From contig NZ_BMFU01000002.1 in NCBI RefSeq assembly GCF_014639235.1, positions 824,361 through 888,360 on the forward strand: DNA of 64,000 nucleotides, written 5' to 3'. Positions 8,070 to 17,380 of this stretch are shown piece by piece (the first letter of the stretch is position 1; every line of letters starts with the position of its first letter). The DNA comes from Paenibacillus silvae (lineage in GTDB: Bacteria; Bacillota; Bacilli; Paenibacillales; Paenibacillaceae). A program made the translations under genes and the position numbers. The notes under the pieces are model-generated. The model made no database searches. It was not told the origin of the DNA and was given only the letters and a program-made list of their open reading frames with translations.

Positions 8070-9266
8070 TTACGAGAACGAACCTCGCAATACTTGTCCA
8101 AGAATCTCCACACCTTTGACAATCTGTTCGTCAGATGGTGTCGAGAAATTGAGTCTTATCGCATTGCATGGGTCCTGCTCATTCACCAGGAACGCATTGC
8201 CAGGCACAACAGCCACCCCTTGTGCGGCCGCAGTTTTGGCATAGTCCACCATCGGCACATGTGCAGGAAGATCACACCACAGGAACAGTCCGCCATCGGG
8301 GCGTGTATAGGTCACGGCGTCACCCATATGCTCCTGCAGCTTCTCCATCATCAAGGTTGCCTTTCTCCGATAGACCTCGCGAATAAGCTGGATATGACCG
8401 GCATAATCATATTCTGTCATGAAGCGATGCGCAAGTATCTGCGGAAGCATCGCTGTATGTACATCCTCGCCCTGCTTGGCAACAACCATTTTCTCCACCA
8501 CTTCATGCGGAGCTTGAACAAAACCAACGCGCAGACCCGCTGACAGGATTTTGGAGAAGGAGCCTACATAGATTACAATTCCCTCTTCATCCATTGACTT
8601 GATGGTTGGCACGTCCTCACCGCTGAATCGAAGCTCGCCATATGGATTATCCTCCAGAATCATCACGCCATGTTTCTTCGCCAGCTCATAGATCGCTTTG
8701 CGTTTCTCCAGACTGGTCGTTACGCCTGTTGGATTCTGAAAGCTTGGAATCACATAGATCATTTTGACATTCGGCTCCGTTTGCAGCGCATGCTCCAGCT
8801 TCTCAATGTCCATACCGTCCATCTCCATCGGCACACCTGCCAGCTTCGCACCGGAAGCCCGGAAGGAGTTCAAGGAGCCGATAAAGCTTGGACTTTCACA
8901 GATAATCGTGTCTCCTTCATTACACAGCACTTTACATGCAAGCTCAATTCCCTGTTGTGCACCTGACACAATAAAGAGCTGGTCGGACGGCTTGCCTGTG
9001 TTGAAATTACGCTCCAGATGCTGCTGAAGTGCTTCGCGCAGCGGCACATAACCTTCGGTAATGCCATATTGCAGCGCGGTCACCGGGTCCTGCTCCAGAA
9101 TCGCTTGGGTGAAGCTGCGGATTGCTTCAATCGGAAATGTTTCCGGTGCAGGATTGCCCGCTGAGAACGGAATGACATTTTGACCTGATGAGGCCTTCAA
9201 AATTTCACGAATAATGGACGGCTGCAATGACGCAATCCGGTTGGAAAAGGTATAATTCATCTTCAT
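8070..9266 (-). CDS. PLP-dependent aminotransferase (class I/II, 2-aminoadipate type)
   Basis: 398-residue fold-type I aminotransferase. Landmarks are YGITEGYVPLREAL, SGAQQGIELACKVL, the Asp-Tyr region LEDNPYGELRFSG and the PLP-lysine motif YVGSFSKILSAGLRVGF. Length and motifs fit the LysN/YdcR-core group that transaminates 2-aminoadipate, aromatic or branched-chain substrates; there is no N-terminal GntR domain. Start: the ATG at 9266 follows GAGAGG with six bases between, better than upstream in-frame codons. Monocistronic, with its own terminator. Substrate uncertain. Confidence 0.88.
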   Translation of the reverse strand: MKMNYTFSNRIASLQPSIIREILKASSGQNVIPFSAGNPAPETFPIEAIRSFTQAILEQDPVTALQYGITEGYVPLREALQQHLERNFNTGKPSDQLFIVSGAQQGIELACKVLCNEGDTIICESPSFIGSLNSFRASGAKLAGVPMEMDGMDIEKLEHALQTEPNVKMIYVIPSFQNPTGVTTSLEKRKAIYELAKKHGVMILEDNPYGELRFSGEDVPTIKSMDEEGIVIYVGSFSKILSAGLRVGFVQAPHEVVEKMVVAKQGEDVHTAMLPQILAHRFMTEYDYAGHIQLIREVYRRKATLMMEKLQEHMGDAVTYTRPDGGLFLWCDLPAHVPMVDYAKTAAAQGVAVVPGNAFLVNEQDPCNAIRLNFSTPSDEQIVKGVEILGQVLRGSFS

Positions 9267-9404
9267 TAACATCCTCTCGGCATCTGATCTGTCTTCTGTC
9301 TCTCCATGATACATCAGACTCTATTATACGAGTATTTTTCAATTTGCTAAACAGTCATGTACTCGTTTAAGTGCTTTTTTTGTCAGCCTTGCAATGAATA
9401 CAGC

Positions 9405-9428
9405 AAAAAAGCCGCCTCACGGCAGCTT
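9405..9428 (-). terminator. Intrinsic terminator after polyketide operon
   Basis: On the minus strand AAGCTGCC-GTGA-GGCGGCTT forms an 8-bp stem with one U-G wobble followed by TTTTTT. It lies about 52 bases past the stop of the last gene of the type III PKS operon. Confidence 0.75.
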
Positions 9429-9480
9429 GATTATTTCATCTCAGAGCCTCTTCTGCTTTAGCCCAAACGCTCTTCTCTTC

Positions 9481-10620
9481 TCATCTCATGCCTGACAATC
9501 TCGTGGCCCTCACCACATATGACGCAAGCCCCGGGAACATACGAGCGAGAGCCGGATAGAAACGATTGGTTCTGGCAAATGCAACCTGTTGAATCGTTCT
9601 CGCTCTGCGCAGCAGTGGAGCAAATTCACGGTTAGCCTCCCGTGTATACTCGCTTTGCCAGGCGTCATAGTGTAACTCGTCTTTCAAATATGCATCCGTC
9701 CACCGTGCGCACAGAATAGCGGAACGAAGAGCGATTGACATGCCGTCGCCGCATAGCGGTGGAATCACCAGCATTGCATCGCCAATATGCGGATAACTGG
9801 ACCATGGTTCGGGCACATTGGACAGCTGCAACGGGGCAACAGATACCTGCGTCCCCTGAACCGCCCCGCCTTCGGATAAACGGGCGGCAAGCCTGGTATT
9901 GGTAAGAGCCGCTGCCTGCATAATCTCAGGCACGGACTTGCCACTCCCCTGCACCGAATCCAGTGTAAGCAACGCCGCTACATTTACGGTGTCATTTTCA
10001 ATCGGAGATATCCCTACATAACCTCCATTGCAAAAATAGAGCTCTACCCTCGCCGGAATGCGGATGCCCCTGTAATGAGACTTCACACCGACATATATCG
10101 TTTCATCCCGCAGTCCTTCTCCGCTCTCTGTCCCCCGCAGCTTTTTGCTGCCGTGGGCCCCGATAACAGCCTTCGCATGGTAACGTATATATTCGTCGCC
10201 TTGCTTGACCTCAACTTCATACTCTTTATTTTCAAGCTGCCGGGTGGCGATAATGTTCGCTTTGGTAATGATATCGGCCCCGGCATCCCGCGCCTGTTTA
10301 TGCAAAAGCTGATCCAGCACATATCGGCTTATGCCATATGCTGTACCAGGCAAAGGCGCTTCAATCTCACCGCCATCAGGCAGTATAATGCTGGCATGAT
10401 GCATAAGACCAGTTGTCTTCTCGCAATCCAGCAAATCGACACCCAAGTGCTCCAGCATCTCCCTTGTTTCAGGTGACATAAACTCGCCGCACGTTTTATG
10501 CCGGGGAAACTGCTGCCGATCCAGCAGCAGCGTCCGATGGCCTTGCCGTGCAAGCTCGATGGAGCAGGCACTTCCTGCAATGCCTGCTCCAATAACGATG
10601 ACATCTGATGATCTTGTCAT
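9481..10620 (-). CDS. FAD-dependent oxidoreductase/monooxygenase of PKS operon
   Basis: 379-residue flavoprotein of the geranylgeranyl-reductase/hydroxylase superfamily. The Rossmann FAD motif VIVIGAGIAGSA is at residues 8-19, followed by a DRQQFPRHKTCGEFMSP block typical of the group. The second FAD motif appears as GDAMLVIPPLCGDGMSIAL. It is the third gene of the operon, one base after the methyltransferase, with GGGAGGGG before its ATG. In Streptomyces the type III PKS SrsA works with a methyltransferase and an FAD hydroxylase (SrsC) to turn alkylresorcinols into quinones; the same role is inferred here. Confidence 0.85.
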   Translation of the reverse strand: MTRSSDVIVIGAGIAGSACSIELARQGHRTLLLDRQQFPRHKTCGEFMSPETREMLEHLGVDLLDCEKTTGLMHHASIILPDGGEIEAPLPGTAYGISRYVLDQLLHKQARDAGADIITKANIIATRQLENKEYEVEVKQGDEYIRYHAKAVIGAHGSKKLRGTESGEGLRDETIYVGVKSHYRGIRIPARVELYFCNGGYVGISPIENDTVNVAALLTLDSVQGSGKSVPEIMQAAALTNTRLAARLSEGGAVQGTQVSVAPLQLSNVPEPWSSYPHIGDAMLVIPPLCGDGMSIALRSAILCARWTDAYLKDELHYDAWQSEYTREANREFAPLLRRARTIQQVAFARTNRFYPALARMFPGLASYVVRATRLSGMR

Positions 10621-10621
10621 G

Positions 10622-11353
10622 TTATTGCCCCTCCCTGCTCCTGCTGTGTGGGATTACAACAGAAAAGCGAAATAACGGTTTCCATTCATAGGTCATTGTC
10701 TCGTGATTCAAGCGTTGCCTGAGTTCCTGCCAGTCCTGACCGGTAAAGCCCTTCGCTACGGAAAGCGGCCCATCATGACGGATATAACGGTTGCGCGAGA
10801 TTAACCGGGTTGTAATCCACACAGCCTTATAAGACACCGTATGACGATGAATATCGTTGATTACTACACCATACCGTGAAGTCCTCAGCATATGGCCCAC
10901 CATGCTCACGAGCTGCTCTCCTTCAAAATGATGAATAAATTGCGAGCCTGTCACAATATCCGCCGAAGCATCTGGCAACGTCGTTAAATCAGCACGCTGT
11001 ACACGAACACGCGGTTCGTTCTGAAACAGCTGCCGGGCTTCCTGACACGCTTCCTCTGTCATATCCACTAATGTAATGTGCATATCAATGCCTTGTTTCT
11101 TTGCCCATTTCAGCAGCCTCTGATTCACATCTCCCGAACCAGCACCGACATCCATTAGGGTCAGCTTATCCGGCTTGCCGATGGACTCCCACAGCTTGGC
11201 TACGCCGGACACTGTCGGACCAGAAGCAGCAAACAGCTTATTCAGGCGTCTTAGATGCCGAAGCGCTTCATGCAGCTCTTCTCCACCCATTGTGAAATCA
11301 TCCATCAGCTCTTCTTCCTTGGCCCGACTATGCAGCGTTCTAAAAAAAGACAT
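10622..11353 (-). CDS. Class I SAM-dependent methyltransferase of PKS operon
   Basis: 243-residue methyltransferase with motif I LMDVGAGSGDVNQ at residues 66-78, an acidic post-I region (ITLVDMTEEAC) and motif ADIVTGSQFIHHF. The start overlaps the end of the PKS gene by 14 bases and has GGAGGAG inside that gene, so the two are translationally coupled. It presumably O- or C-methylates the polyketide, or a ring position exposed by the flavoprotein. It is a class I enzyme, not the membrane isoprenylcysteine-type methyltransferase paired with the Bacillus subtilis type III PKS. Confidence 0.85.
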   Translation of the reverse strand: MSFFRTLHSRAKEEELMDDFTMGGEELHEALRHLRRLNKLFAASGPTVSGVAKLWESIGKPDKLTLMDVGAGSGDVNQRLLKWAKKQGIDMHITLVDMTEEACQEARQLFQNEPRVRVQRADLTTLPDASADIVTGSQFIHHFEGEQLVSMVGHMLRTSRYGVVINDIHRHTVSYKAVWITTRLISRNRYIRHDGPLSVAKGFTGQDWQELRQRLNHETMTYEWKPLFRFSVVIPHSRSREGQ

Positions 11354-12515
11354 GATTCTGCTCCTCCGCTGCTAACGACAAGGACGGGACATATGTGAAT
11401 TTCATTAATTCGGCTGTGAGTCCAGGACCAAAAGCCATCGCCACGCCTGTCGTTGTAGACTGTTCACGAACTTTCATATCCATACGCATCGCCTGAAGCA
11501 CAAACAAGATCGTATTCGAAGACAGGTTGCCGTAATCTCTCAAAATATCGCGGCTGTACTTCGTTTGCTCCTGCTTCAGCTTCATCACTTCCTGGACAGA
11601 GTCTACGATCCCGCGTCCACCCGGATGGATCGCCCACAGCTCCGGGAGTTGTTCGTGCTGCAGCAGCAGGCGCAGCTCCTCTTCCAGATGTAAACCAAGC
11701 AGCTTGGGTATTCGTGGTGACAGATGCAGGTCATATCCGTAATCTGCCACCTTCCAGGTCATGTCTTGCATCGAGTCGGGCAGCAGTACCGAATATCCAG
11801 TGCCCAGACTCAAATAGTCTGTATGCTGTGCTTCTGGCCTGCCGACAATAGAGGCGGAGGCTGCATCCCCAAAGAAAGATGCCGCGAACAAAGCTTCCCG
11901 ATCCTGTACCGGCTGGAAATGAAGAGAGCATAATTCCACGCAGACCACCAGCACTTGAGAGCCGGGTGTACCCTGCACAACATCACGAGCCATCTGAATT
12001 GCTTTTAAACCGGCAGCACAGCCCTGAAAAATCAACGGCTGGCGATTCACTCGGGCGGAGAGACCCAGACTTCGAATCAAGTCCACATCCAGTCCCGGCA
12101 AATATTGACCTGTACAGCTGACCGTAATCAAATGGGTGATGCTTGCGGCTGATACTCCTGCATCCAGCATCGCTTGCTCCGCCGCCTTGAGCGCCAAAGG
12201 CAGGGCCTCCCGCTGGAAGATGTCCATTCTTTCTTTGGTCGTAGGGATGTCACTGGGTTCACCGGATGCAGCTAGAGTAGGTAAATAGCGGCACTCCTCA
12301 AGTGGTCCGATATAACTCGGTTCCACCGTATATCGCGTCTCTACCCCGCAGGATCTGAAGATTCGCTTGGCAAATCGTGCCAACTCCGGGCGATCATGCA
12401 CTGAAGCAGCGATAAGCTCTGCAATTTCAGTCTGATCTACAACATGAGCAGGTAAAGCAGTTCCCATGCCAAGAATGGCAGCATCACCATGAAGGTGTTT
12501 CCAATTTGAATTCAT
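11340..12515 (-). CDS. Type III polyketide synthase (chalcone/stilbene synthase family)
   Basis: 391-residue ketosynthase homodimer-type enzyme that extends an acyl-CoA with malonyl-CoA and cyclises it to alkylpyrones or alkylresorcinols. All three catalytic residues are visible: Cys166 in FQGCAAG, His297 in IHPGGRGIVDSV and Asn330 in YGNLSSNTILF. The glycine-rich C-terminal loop is FGPGLTAEL. The ATG at 12515 follows AGGAGGTTCAT; an upstream in-frame start lacks a site. First gene of a three-gene operon with a methyltransferase and a flavoprotein. Starter unit and product are not readable from sequence; fatty acyl starters are usual in Bacillales. Confidence 0.93.
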   Translation of the reverse strand: MNSNWKHLHGDAAILGMGTALPAHVVDQTEIAELIAASVHDRPELARFAKRIFRSCGVETRYTVEPSYIGPLEECRYLPTLAASGEPSDIPTTKERMDIFQREALPLALKAAEQAMLDAGVSAASITHLITVSCTGQYLPGLDVDLIRSLGLSARVNRQPLIFQGCAAGLKAIQMARDVVQGTPGSQVLVVCVELCSLHFQPVQDREALFAASFFGDAASASIVGRPEAQHTDYLSLGTGYSVLLPDSMQDMTWKVADYGYDLHLSPRIPKLLGLHLEEELRLLLQHEQLPELWAIHPGGRGIVDSVQEVMKLKQEQTKYSRDILRDYGNLSSNTILFVLQAMRMDMKVREQSTTTGVAMAFGPGLTAELMKFTYVPSLSLAAEEQNHVFF

Positions 12516-12663
12516 ATGAACCTCCTGTTTCGGAAAATAATATCGATCCATACAAAATTACGTCACGCACGATTTATCGTAGATGGCTGCTTGCCCGGAT
12601 TTGTATATTTTATTAACCCTTGTGCTCACTCAGAAGCCCGCTTCAGGAATTTGTACGTTCATA

Positions 12664-12734
12664 TAAAAAAAACACCTTCCAGGATACAGGATAACCACGC
12701 TTTACACATGGGACTGTGATCTGTAGAAGGTGTT
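12664..12734 (-). terminator. Terminator of alpha/beta hydrolase gene
   Basis: Arms AACACCTTC (12671-12679) and GAAGGTGTT (12726-12734) pair perfectly around a loop of about 46 bases. On the minus strand the stem is followed by eight T. It lies about 50 bases past the hydrolase stop. Confidence 0.6.
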
Positions 12735-12785
12735 AGTGTATTCTGTTCTTTTATCACATCAAGTTATCACATCAATGAATACAGC

Positions 12786-13682
12786 CTATCTCGCAAAAAC
12801 GGCCTTTAACGTATCGCTCATCAAATACCATGCATCCTCAGCCATCTGAATATCGCCATGATGTGTGAAACCATGCGCTGCGCCCTCGTATTCCTTATGA
12901 GTCACATGTACACCGCTTGATTCCAGCTTTGCAGCATACGTACGCGCTTCCTGGGCGAGAGAATCTCTCTCCGCAGTAATAATAAGCGCTTCGGGCAAAC
13001 CTTCAAATGAATCAGCCAGTACAGGAGAAGCCAGCGGGTTGTGCGCATCTTCCGGCTCAGTCAGATACATCGCATTAAACGTTCGGGCGATATCCGCAGG
13101 AATGGCTTCTGGAAAATCCGGCTTTTCCGCCGGGTCTGCAGCTACATCGAGTACAGCATAATCAATAATCTGCAGCAGAATTGGAAGCTCATCTCCACGT
13201 TCACGATTCAGCAGACATACGGCTGCTGCCAGATTTCCTCCCGCACTGTGACCACCAATCGCGAGAAGAGAAGCATCAGCCGAGAACTGCGCCGCATGCT
13301 CATGCACCCATCTCACCACATCATAGCACTCATAGACAGCTACAGGGAATTTATGCTCGGGTGCCAGCTTATAATCTATATTTACAACTAAGCATTCTGC
13401 ACGATCTGCGATCAAACGGCACCAGGCATCATCTCCGTCTGCTTGTCCAAGCACAAACCCTCCGCCATGCATGTTGAAAAACACAGGCAAGTTTGAAGAC
13501 AAATCCTTCTTCCGGTTTGGTGTATATACCAGTACCCGTGTTTCTCCCGCGGAGGTGGTGATAAAGTGCTCTTTGACCATAACGTCATATGTAACACTTG
13601 GCTGTAAGGCTTGGCCCATTCCAGAGCTTTGCGCCCGCATATGCTGCACCATTGCAATCTGCTGCTGCTGATCCATTCCCAT
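12786..13682 (-). CDS. Alpha/beta hydrolase, hormone-sensitive lipase (family IV) esterase
   Basis: 298-residue cytosolic esterase. The oxyanion motif HGGGF (FFNMHGGGFVLGQ) and the nucleophile elbow GGHSAGGN are both present. The acid and base appear as AERDSL and EGAAHGFTHHG near the C-terminus. This set defines the HSL/GDXG family, which hydrolyses short acyl esters. ATG at 13682 with AAGGAGTGC. Single gene with its own terminator; natural substrate unknown. Confidence 0.9.
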   Translation of the reverse strand: MGMDQQQQIAMVQHMRAQSSGMGQALQPSVTYDVMVKEHFITTSAGETRVLVYTPNRKKDLSSNLPVFFNMHGGGFVLGQADGDDAWCRLIADRAECLVVNIDYKLAPEHKFPVAVYECYDVVRWVHEHAAQFSADASLLAIGGHSAGGNLAAAVCLLNRERGDELPILLQIIDYAVLDVAADPAEKPDFPEAIPADIARTFNAMYLTEPEDAHNPLASPVLADSFEGLPEALIITAERDSLAQEARTYAAKLESSGVHVTHKEYEGAAHGFTHHGDIQMAEDAWYLMSDTLKAVFAR

Positions 13683-13755
13683 GCACTCCTTCGTATTGGT
13701 TTCATGCGATAAAATACCTCAACTGCTACTGCTCTATGGCCCAGGTTCCGCTCCT

Positions 13756-14109
13756 TTATTCGCTCAGCGTCTCCTGAACTCTCTTGGGCAGCTTCTGTAC
13801 AACGAGATTATAGGAATGATCAATCATGGCATAGATGTCCTCGTTCGGTAAAGAATCATCCAGCATGACTGTATTCCAATGCTTTTTGTTCATATGATAG
13901 CCGGGTTTGACCGCCTCATGCTGTTCTCTCAGATTTTCCGCAATCATAGGATCACACTTCAGATTAATACGGCTATCTTCTCCATTTCCCTCAAACAAAA
14001 GAGCAAACATTTTGTCTGCTACCTTAATTACAGCCGTATCAGGCCCGAAAGGATATCCCTTCACGGCACCTTTTTTGGCAAGACAATAATTCATCATTGT
14101 TTCTGTCAA
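13756..14109 (-). CDS. MmcQ/YjbR family protein
   Basis: About 117 residues, the usual length of the YjbR/CyaY-like fold. Family marks are NYCLAKKGAVKGYPFG at the N-terminus, VADKMFALL, and MNKKHWNTVMLDDSLPNED near residue 80. The best ribosome site is AAAGGGGGG six bases before a TTG at 14109; a GTG at 14130 is in frame but has none. Molecular function is unknown, although some members are annotated as DNA-binding. Confidence 0.82.
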   Translation of the reverse strand: MTETMMNYCLAKKGAVKGYPFGPDTAVIKVADKMFALLFEGNGEDSRINLKCDPMIAENLREQHEAVKPGYHMNKKHWNTVMLDDSLPNEDIYAMIDHSYNLVVQKLPKRVQETLSE

Positions 14110-14192
14110 CGGTTTCCCCCCTTTTGACACAATCTACCACACTTTATTTTACCGAATGTACGTTTGCATGTAAATGACATTTGCCACGGAAC

Positions 14193-14222
14193 CAAAAAAC
14201 CTTCTCCGACATTCGAAGAAGG
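14193..14222 (-). terminator. Intrinsic terminator of DEAD-box helicase gene
   Basis: CCTTCT and AGAAGG form a 6-bp stem with an 11-base loop, followed on the minus strand by TTTTTT. Confidence 0.75.
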
Positions 14223-14243
14223 CATGCTTTGTTGTTATATCAG

Positions 14244-14282
14244 CTAGAGCGTGTTCCTTCAGCGTTTTCAGACACGCCCTAG
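14244..14282 (-). other. Hairpin starting at helicase stop codon
   Basis: CTAGAGCGTGT (14244-14254) pairs with ACACGCCCTAG (14272-14282) over 11 bases with one wobble. The arm contains the helicase stop codon (14279-14281). It precedes the terminator and may protect the transcript 3' end. Confidence 0.55.
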
Positions 14283-15802
14283 TTGGCCTGGTTGCTATGC
14301 GTTTTGGCACGGCGCTGCTGGCCCTGAGCCGAAGATCGGCTGTTTGATTGGCTGCTCTCTGCTTTACGAGCTGCTGCTCCAGATGAAGGACCACCTTTGG
14401 CATGAGACTGCTCGCTGCGTGCCGGGCGTGAACTACTCGAATGACGTTCTCCTGATTTACCGCTGCCAGATGTCCCTTTATCCCGTTTCGTAAACCACTC
14501 AGACTTCGGCTTGCGTGCCGGATTCGTCTTGGAATTACCCGGTCTGTCAGCAGCGGAACGATGAGACCCGGACCTGCCGCCAGACGTTCTGGATGCCTGT
14601 TTCGTCGAGCTCAGCTGTTGTGCAAACACAGGCATGTTGTTCATCGGATAAGGATGATCCTTGACCTCGGGAATGGATTTTTTGATCACTTTCTCGATAT
14701 CTTTCAGGAAAGGAAGCTCTTCCTGTTCACAGAATGAAATCGCCATTCCGCTCTTCCCCGCACGGCCCGTCCGTCCAATACGGTGAACATATGTTTCTGG
14801 AATGTTAGGCAGATTGAAGTTGATGACATGTGTCAGCTCCTCCACATCAATGCCTCTCGCCGCAATGTCCGTAGCGACTAATACACGGGTGACTCCGCTT
14901 TTGAAATTGTTTAATGCCCGCTGGCGTTCATTCTGCGACTTGTTGCCATGAATGGCCTGTGCGGTGACGTTCACCTTAGCCAAATCGCGAGTAACCCGGT
15001 CTGCTCCGCGTTTCGTACGCGTAAACACCAGTGCAGATGCAATCGTTTGATCCCGCAAAATAAGATTGAGCATGCTCTGCTTCTTGCCCTTCTCCAGCAA
15101 ATATACAGATTGTTGAATACGATCCACGGTGGAAGATACCGGGGTAATCTCTACTTTCACCGGGTTGACCAGCAAAGTCTGCACCATTTTAACAATCTCT
15201 GGCGGCATCGTAGCCGAGAAAAACAGCGTTTGTTTCTTGTTCGGCATCTTCGCAATAATGCGTTTCACATCATGGATAAAGCCCATATCGAGCATACGAT
15301 CCGCTTCATCCAGTACGAGAATTTCCACCATGCTCAGATCAATCTGCTTCTGGTTCACAAGGTCCATCAAACGGCCGGGTGTAGCAATGACGATATCCGC
15401 TCCCTGCTGCAATGCGCGCTCCTGTACTCTCTGAGATACTCCGCCCACGATTGCAGTAGAACGAATGTCGGTATATCTGCTGTACACTTTAATATTATCG
15501 GATATTTGAATGGCAAGCTCACGAGTCGGCGACAAAATAAGTGAACGAATCGCACGCGCTGACTTTGCCTTTTTATTCGCAGAACTGCCTTGTTTCACTT
15601 GGTTTGCTTCGGTTAGAAGTTGTATAATCGGCACCGAAAATGCAGCCGTCTTGCCTGTACCCGTCTGGGCACAACCAAGCAAGTCTCTACCTGCAAGCAC
15701 AGCAGGTATGGATTGCTCCTGAATGGGAGTGGGCTTGCTGTAATTTGCTTTTTTTAACCCTTCCAGAATCGGAGGGATGATGTTTAATTCCTGAAATGTC
15801 AT
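14279..15802 (-). CDS. DEAD-box ATP-dependent RNA helicase
   Basis: 507 residues. Motifs occur in order: Q motif YSKPTPIQEQSIP, Walker A AQTGTGKT, PTRELA, TPGRLMD, DEADRMLD, SAT, then in the second RecA domain VFTRTKRGADR, ATDIAARGIDV and HRIGRTGRAGKSG. The last 130 residues are a basic, Ser/Arg/Gly-rich low-complexity tail that should bind RNA, as in RhlE/CshA-like helicases. The ATG at 15802 follows GGAGATAAC. Likely roles are RNA unwinding in ribosome assembly, decay or cold growth. Followed by a hairpin and a terminator. Confidence 0.95.
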   Translation of the reverse strand: MTFQELNIIPPILEGLKKANYSKPTPIQEQSIPAVLAGRDLLGCAQTGTGKTAAFSVPIIQLLTEANQVKQGSSANKKAKSARAIRSLILSPTRELAIQISDNIKVYSRYTDIRSTAIVGGVSQRVQERALQQGADIVIATPGRLMDLVNQKQIDLSMVEILVLDEADRMLDMGFIHDVKRIIAKMPNKKQTLFFSATMPPEIVKMVQTLLVNPVKVEITPVSSTVDRIQQSVYLLEKGKKQSMLNLILRDQTIASALVFTRTKRGADRVTRDLAKVNVTAQAIHGNKSQNERQRALNNFKSGVTRVLVATDIAARGIDVEELTHVINFNLPNIPETYVHRIGRTGRAGKSGMAISFCEQEELPFLKDIEKVIKKSIPEVKDHPYPMNNMPVFAQQLSSTKQASRTSGGRSGSHRSAADRPGNSKTNPARKPKSEWFTKRDKGTSGSGKSGERHSSSSRPARSEQSHAKGGPSSGAAARKAESSQSNSRSSAQGQQRRAKTHSNQAN

Positions 15803-15907
15803 GTTATCTCCTTCATTTACGCACATCTATACATAAAAACAAGTCTTTATGTCACACGTAACAGTTAAGGATAACATTAAAAACAGGTTCTGTATACGTC
15901 CGCACGT

Positions 15908-16537
15908 TCATTTGATAATAAGTCCCATTAATCCGGCGAAGGTCGCCGCTTGATGAGGAGCAATAGCACAGCCGGCCAAATCCTGCATTGTCAGCACAAG
16001 CGCGTCGAATTCACTGTCACTCAGATCCAGGCCCTTCATCGCTGTTCCGGTGAACGCAACCTGATCCAGCTTACATGCTGCAATGGCGATTTTCTGTAAT
16101 TTCAAATAGGCGAAGTCTGCTCCAATCAAGCTGCAGTCCGTGTATTCAACCTGTTTGAGATGTGCAAAGCGAAAATTGCTGTAGTCTCCTATACTCTGTG
16201 CAACACGTACATTCTGCCAGCGGCTGCTGGTAAAGTCCGTTCCCACCAGTTTGCAGTTCTGCCACTCCGTTCGATGCATAAACGAGTTCTGCAGCTTCAC
16301 ATTGGAAAAGTCACAGTGCTCAAATCGTACATCCGTAAATTCACATTGCTCCAGCGAGGACTCGAAAATAGTTACATGCCGGAACACTACATTTTCAAAA
16401 GACACCTTGCTCGCTTCAAGCATGTCCAGCGTAACGTTCTCAATCAGCTTGTTCTTGTACTCTGTTTTCGAGTCCAAAGAATAGATCGGTTCAGCTTCAA
16501 GCAGCTGCAGCTGCAGCTTGGGTTTCTCTATTTTCAT
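15908..16537 (-). CDS. Pentapeptide-repeat protein
   Basis: 209 residues, mostly degenerate A(D/N)LXX repeats from about residue 40 to 180, for example FENVVFRHVTIFESSLEQCEF written in blocks FENVVFRHV, SLEQCEFTD and DLSDSEFDA. These fold into a right-handed quadrilateral beta-helix. ATG with AAGGAGA. It lies 24 bases after the methyltransferase gene on the same strand and may be co-transcribed. Function unknown; some relatives bind DNA gyrase, but the repeats here are irregular. Confidence 0.85.
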   Translation of the reverse strand: MKIEKPKLQLQLLEAEPIYSLDSKTEYKNKLIENVTLDMLEASKVSFENVVFRHVTIFESSLEQCEFTDVRFEHCDFSNVKLQNSFMHRTEWQNCKLVGTDFTSSRWQNVRVAQSIGDYSNFRFAHLKQVEYTDCSLIGADFAYLKLQKIAIAACKLDQVAFTGTAMKGLDLSDSEFDALVLTMQDLAGCAIAPHQAATFAGLMGLIIK

Positions 16538-16561
16538 GCGCGTCTCCTTTGGACTTATGGA

Positions 16562-17281
16562 TTACACTTTGATAGCAATAACCCGCAATCTGGATATATC
16601 CAGGCTCCAATGCCCTTCATGAAAGAGCAGCGGTTCTACTTTCTTTTCGACAACCTCCATTATAGACTCCTGCTCGTCCGCTGTAATATCGTAGAAGAGA
16701 TATTGGGCAAAGCTGCTTATCCAGTTCCGCACCCCCTGATGTAATGGCCTGCGTGTATCGGTATGCTGAATATATAACACCCGAAATCCATGCTGCTCCA
16801 GCAAGCTTGAAAATTCTCCAACACTGGGGTGGTACCACGGATTACGCGATTCCCAAGTGTAGCCTCGTGCAAGCAGCTCCTCCCGGACCGCATGAAGTAT
16901 GATCGCCGTATTTCCCTTGCCCGCAAACTCCGTGACCAGACGTCCTCCCTGCTTCAATGCAGCGTACATGCTCTGGATTGCAGCAGAGGCATCACTCGTC
17001 CAATGCAGCACAGCATGTGAAAAAACAGCGTCATAGCGCTGTTCCGTTCGATACTGACAAGCGTCAGCTGTCTGAAAATCAAGCTCAGGATAGTTATACA
17101 AAGCTTGGGCGATGCTCTCTTCCGATAGATCAATCCCTGTAGTGATAGCGCCTGATGCTGCAATCCGGGCTGTTAATGCCCCGTTCCCGCATCCCACGTC
17201 CAGAATGCTTTCGCCCGGAGCTGGCTGAAGAGCTGTTAAAATCGGTGTATTTTCAAAAATGGAACGTTGCTCGGTGTTCAT
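16562..17281 (-). CDS. Class I SAM-dependent methyltransferase (trans-aconitate methyltransferase-like)
   Basis: 239 residues. Motif I ILDVGCGNGALTARI is at residues 26-40, the SAM ribose-binding acid is in TGIDLSEESI, and the later motif AVFSHAVLHWTSDASAAIQ fits the Tam-like group. ATG with AAGGAGAGAG. It begins a probable two-gene unit with the pentapeptide protein. The substrate is a guess; small carboxylic acids are typical of the closest known enzymes. Confidence 0.85.
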   Translation of the reverse strand: MNTEQRSIFENTPILTALQPAPGESILDVGCGNGALTARIAASGAITTGIDLSEESIAQALYNYPELDFQTADACQYRTEQRYDAVFSHAVLHWTSDASAAIQSMYAALKQGGRLVTEFAGKGNTAIILHAVREELLARGYTWESRNPWYHPSVGEFSSLLEQHGFRVLYIQHTDTRRPLHQGVRNWISSFAQYLFYDITADEQESIMEVVEKKVEPLLFHEGHWSLDISRLRVIAIKV

Positions 17282-17380
17282 TCTCTCTCTCCTTCGTATA
17301 TTAAGGATATTAAATGTCTTTAATAACTTAATTCACTCGAAGAGAGTTGTCAAACTACCTTCACCTCTCATCGGAAAACG

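Noticed and set aside
14948..15544. 198-residue plus-strand frame
   Set aside because: Mirror frame of the DEAD-box helicase; His/Arg/Leu-rich composition typical of an antisense shadow.
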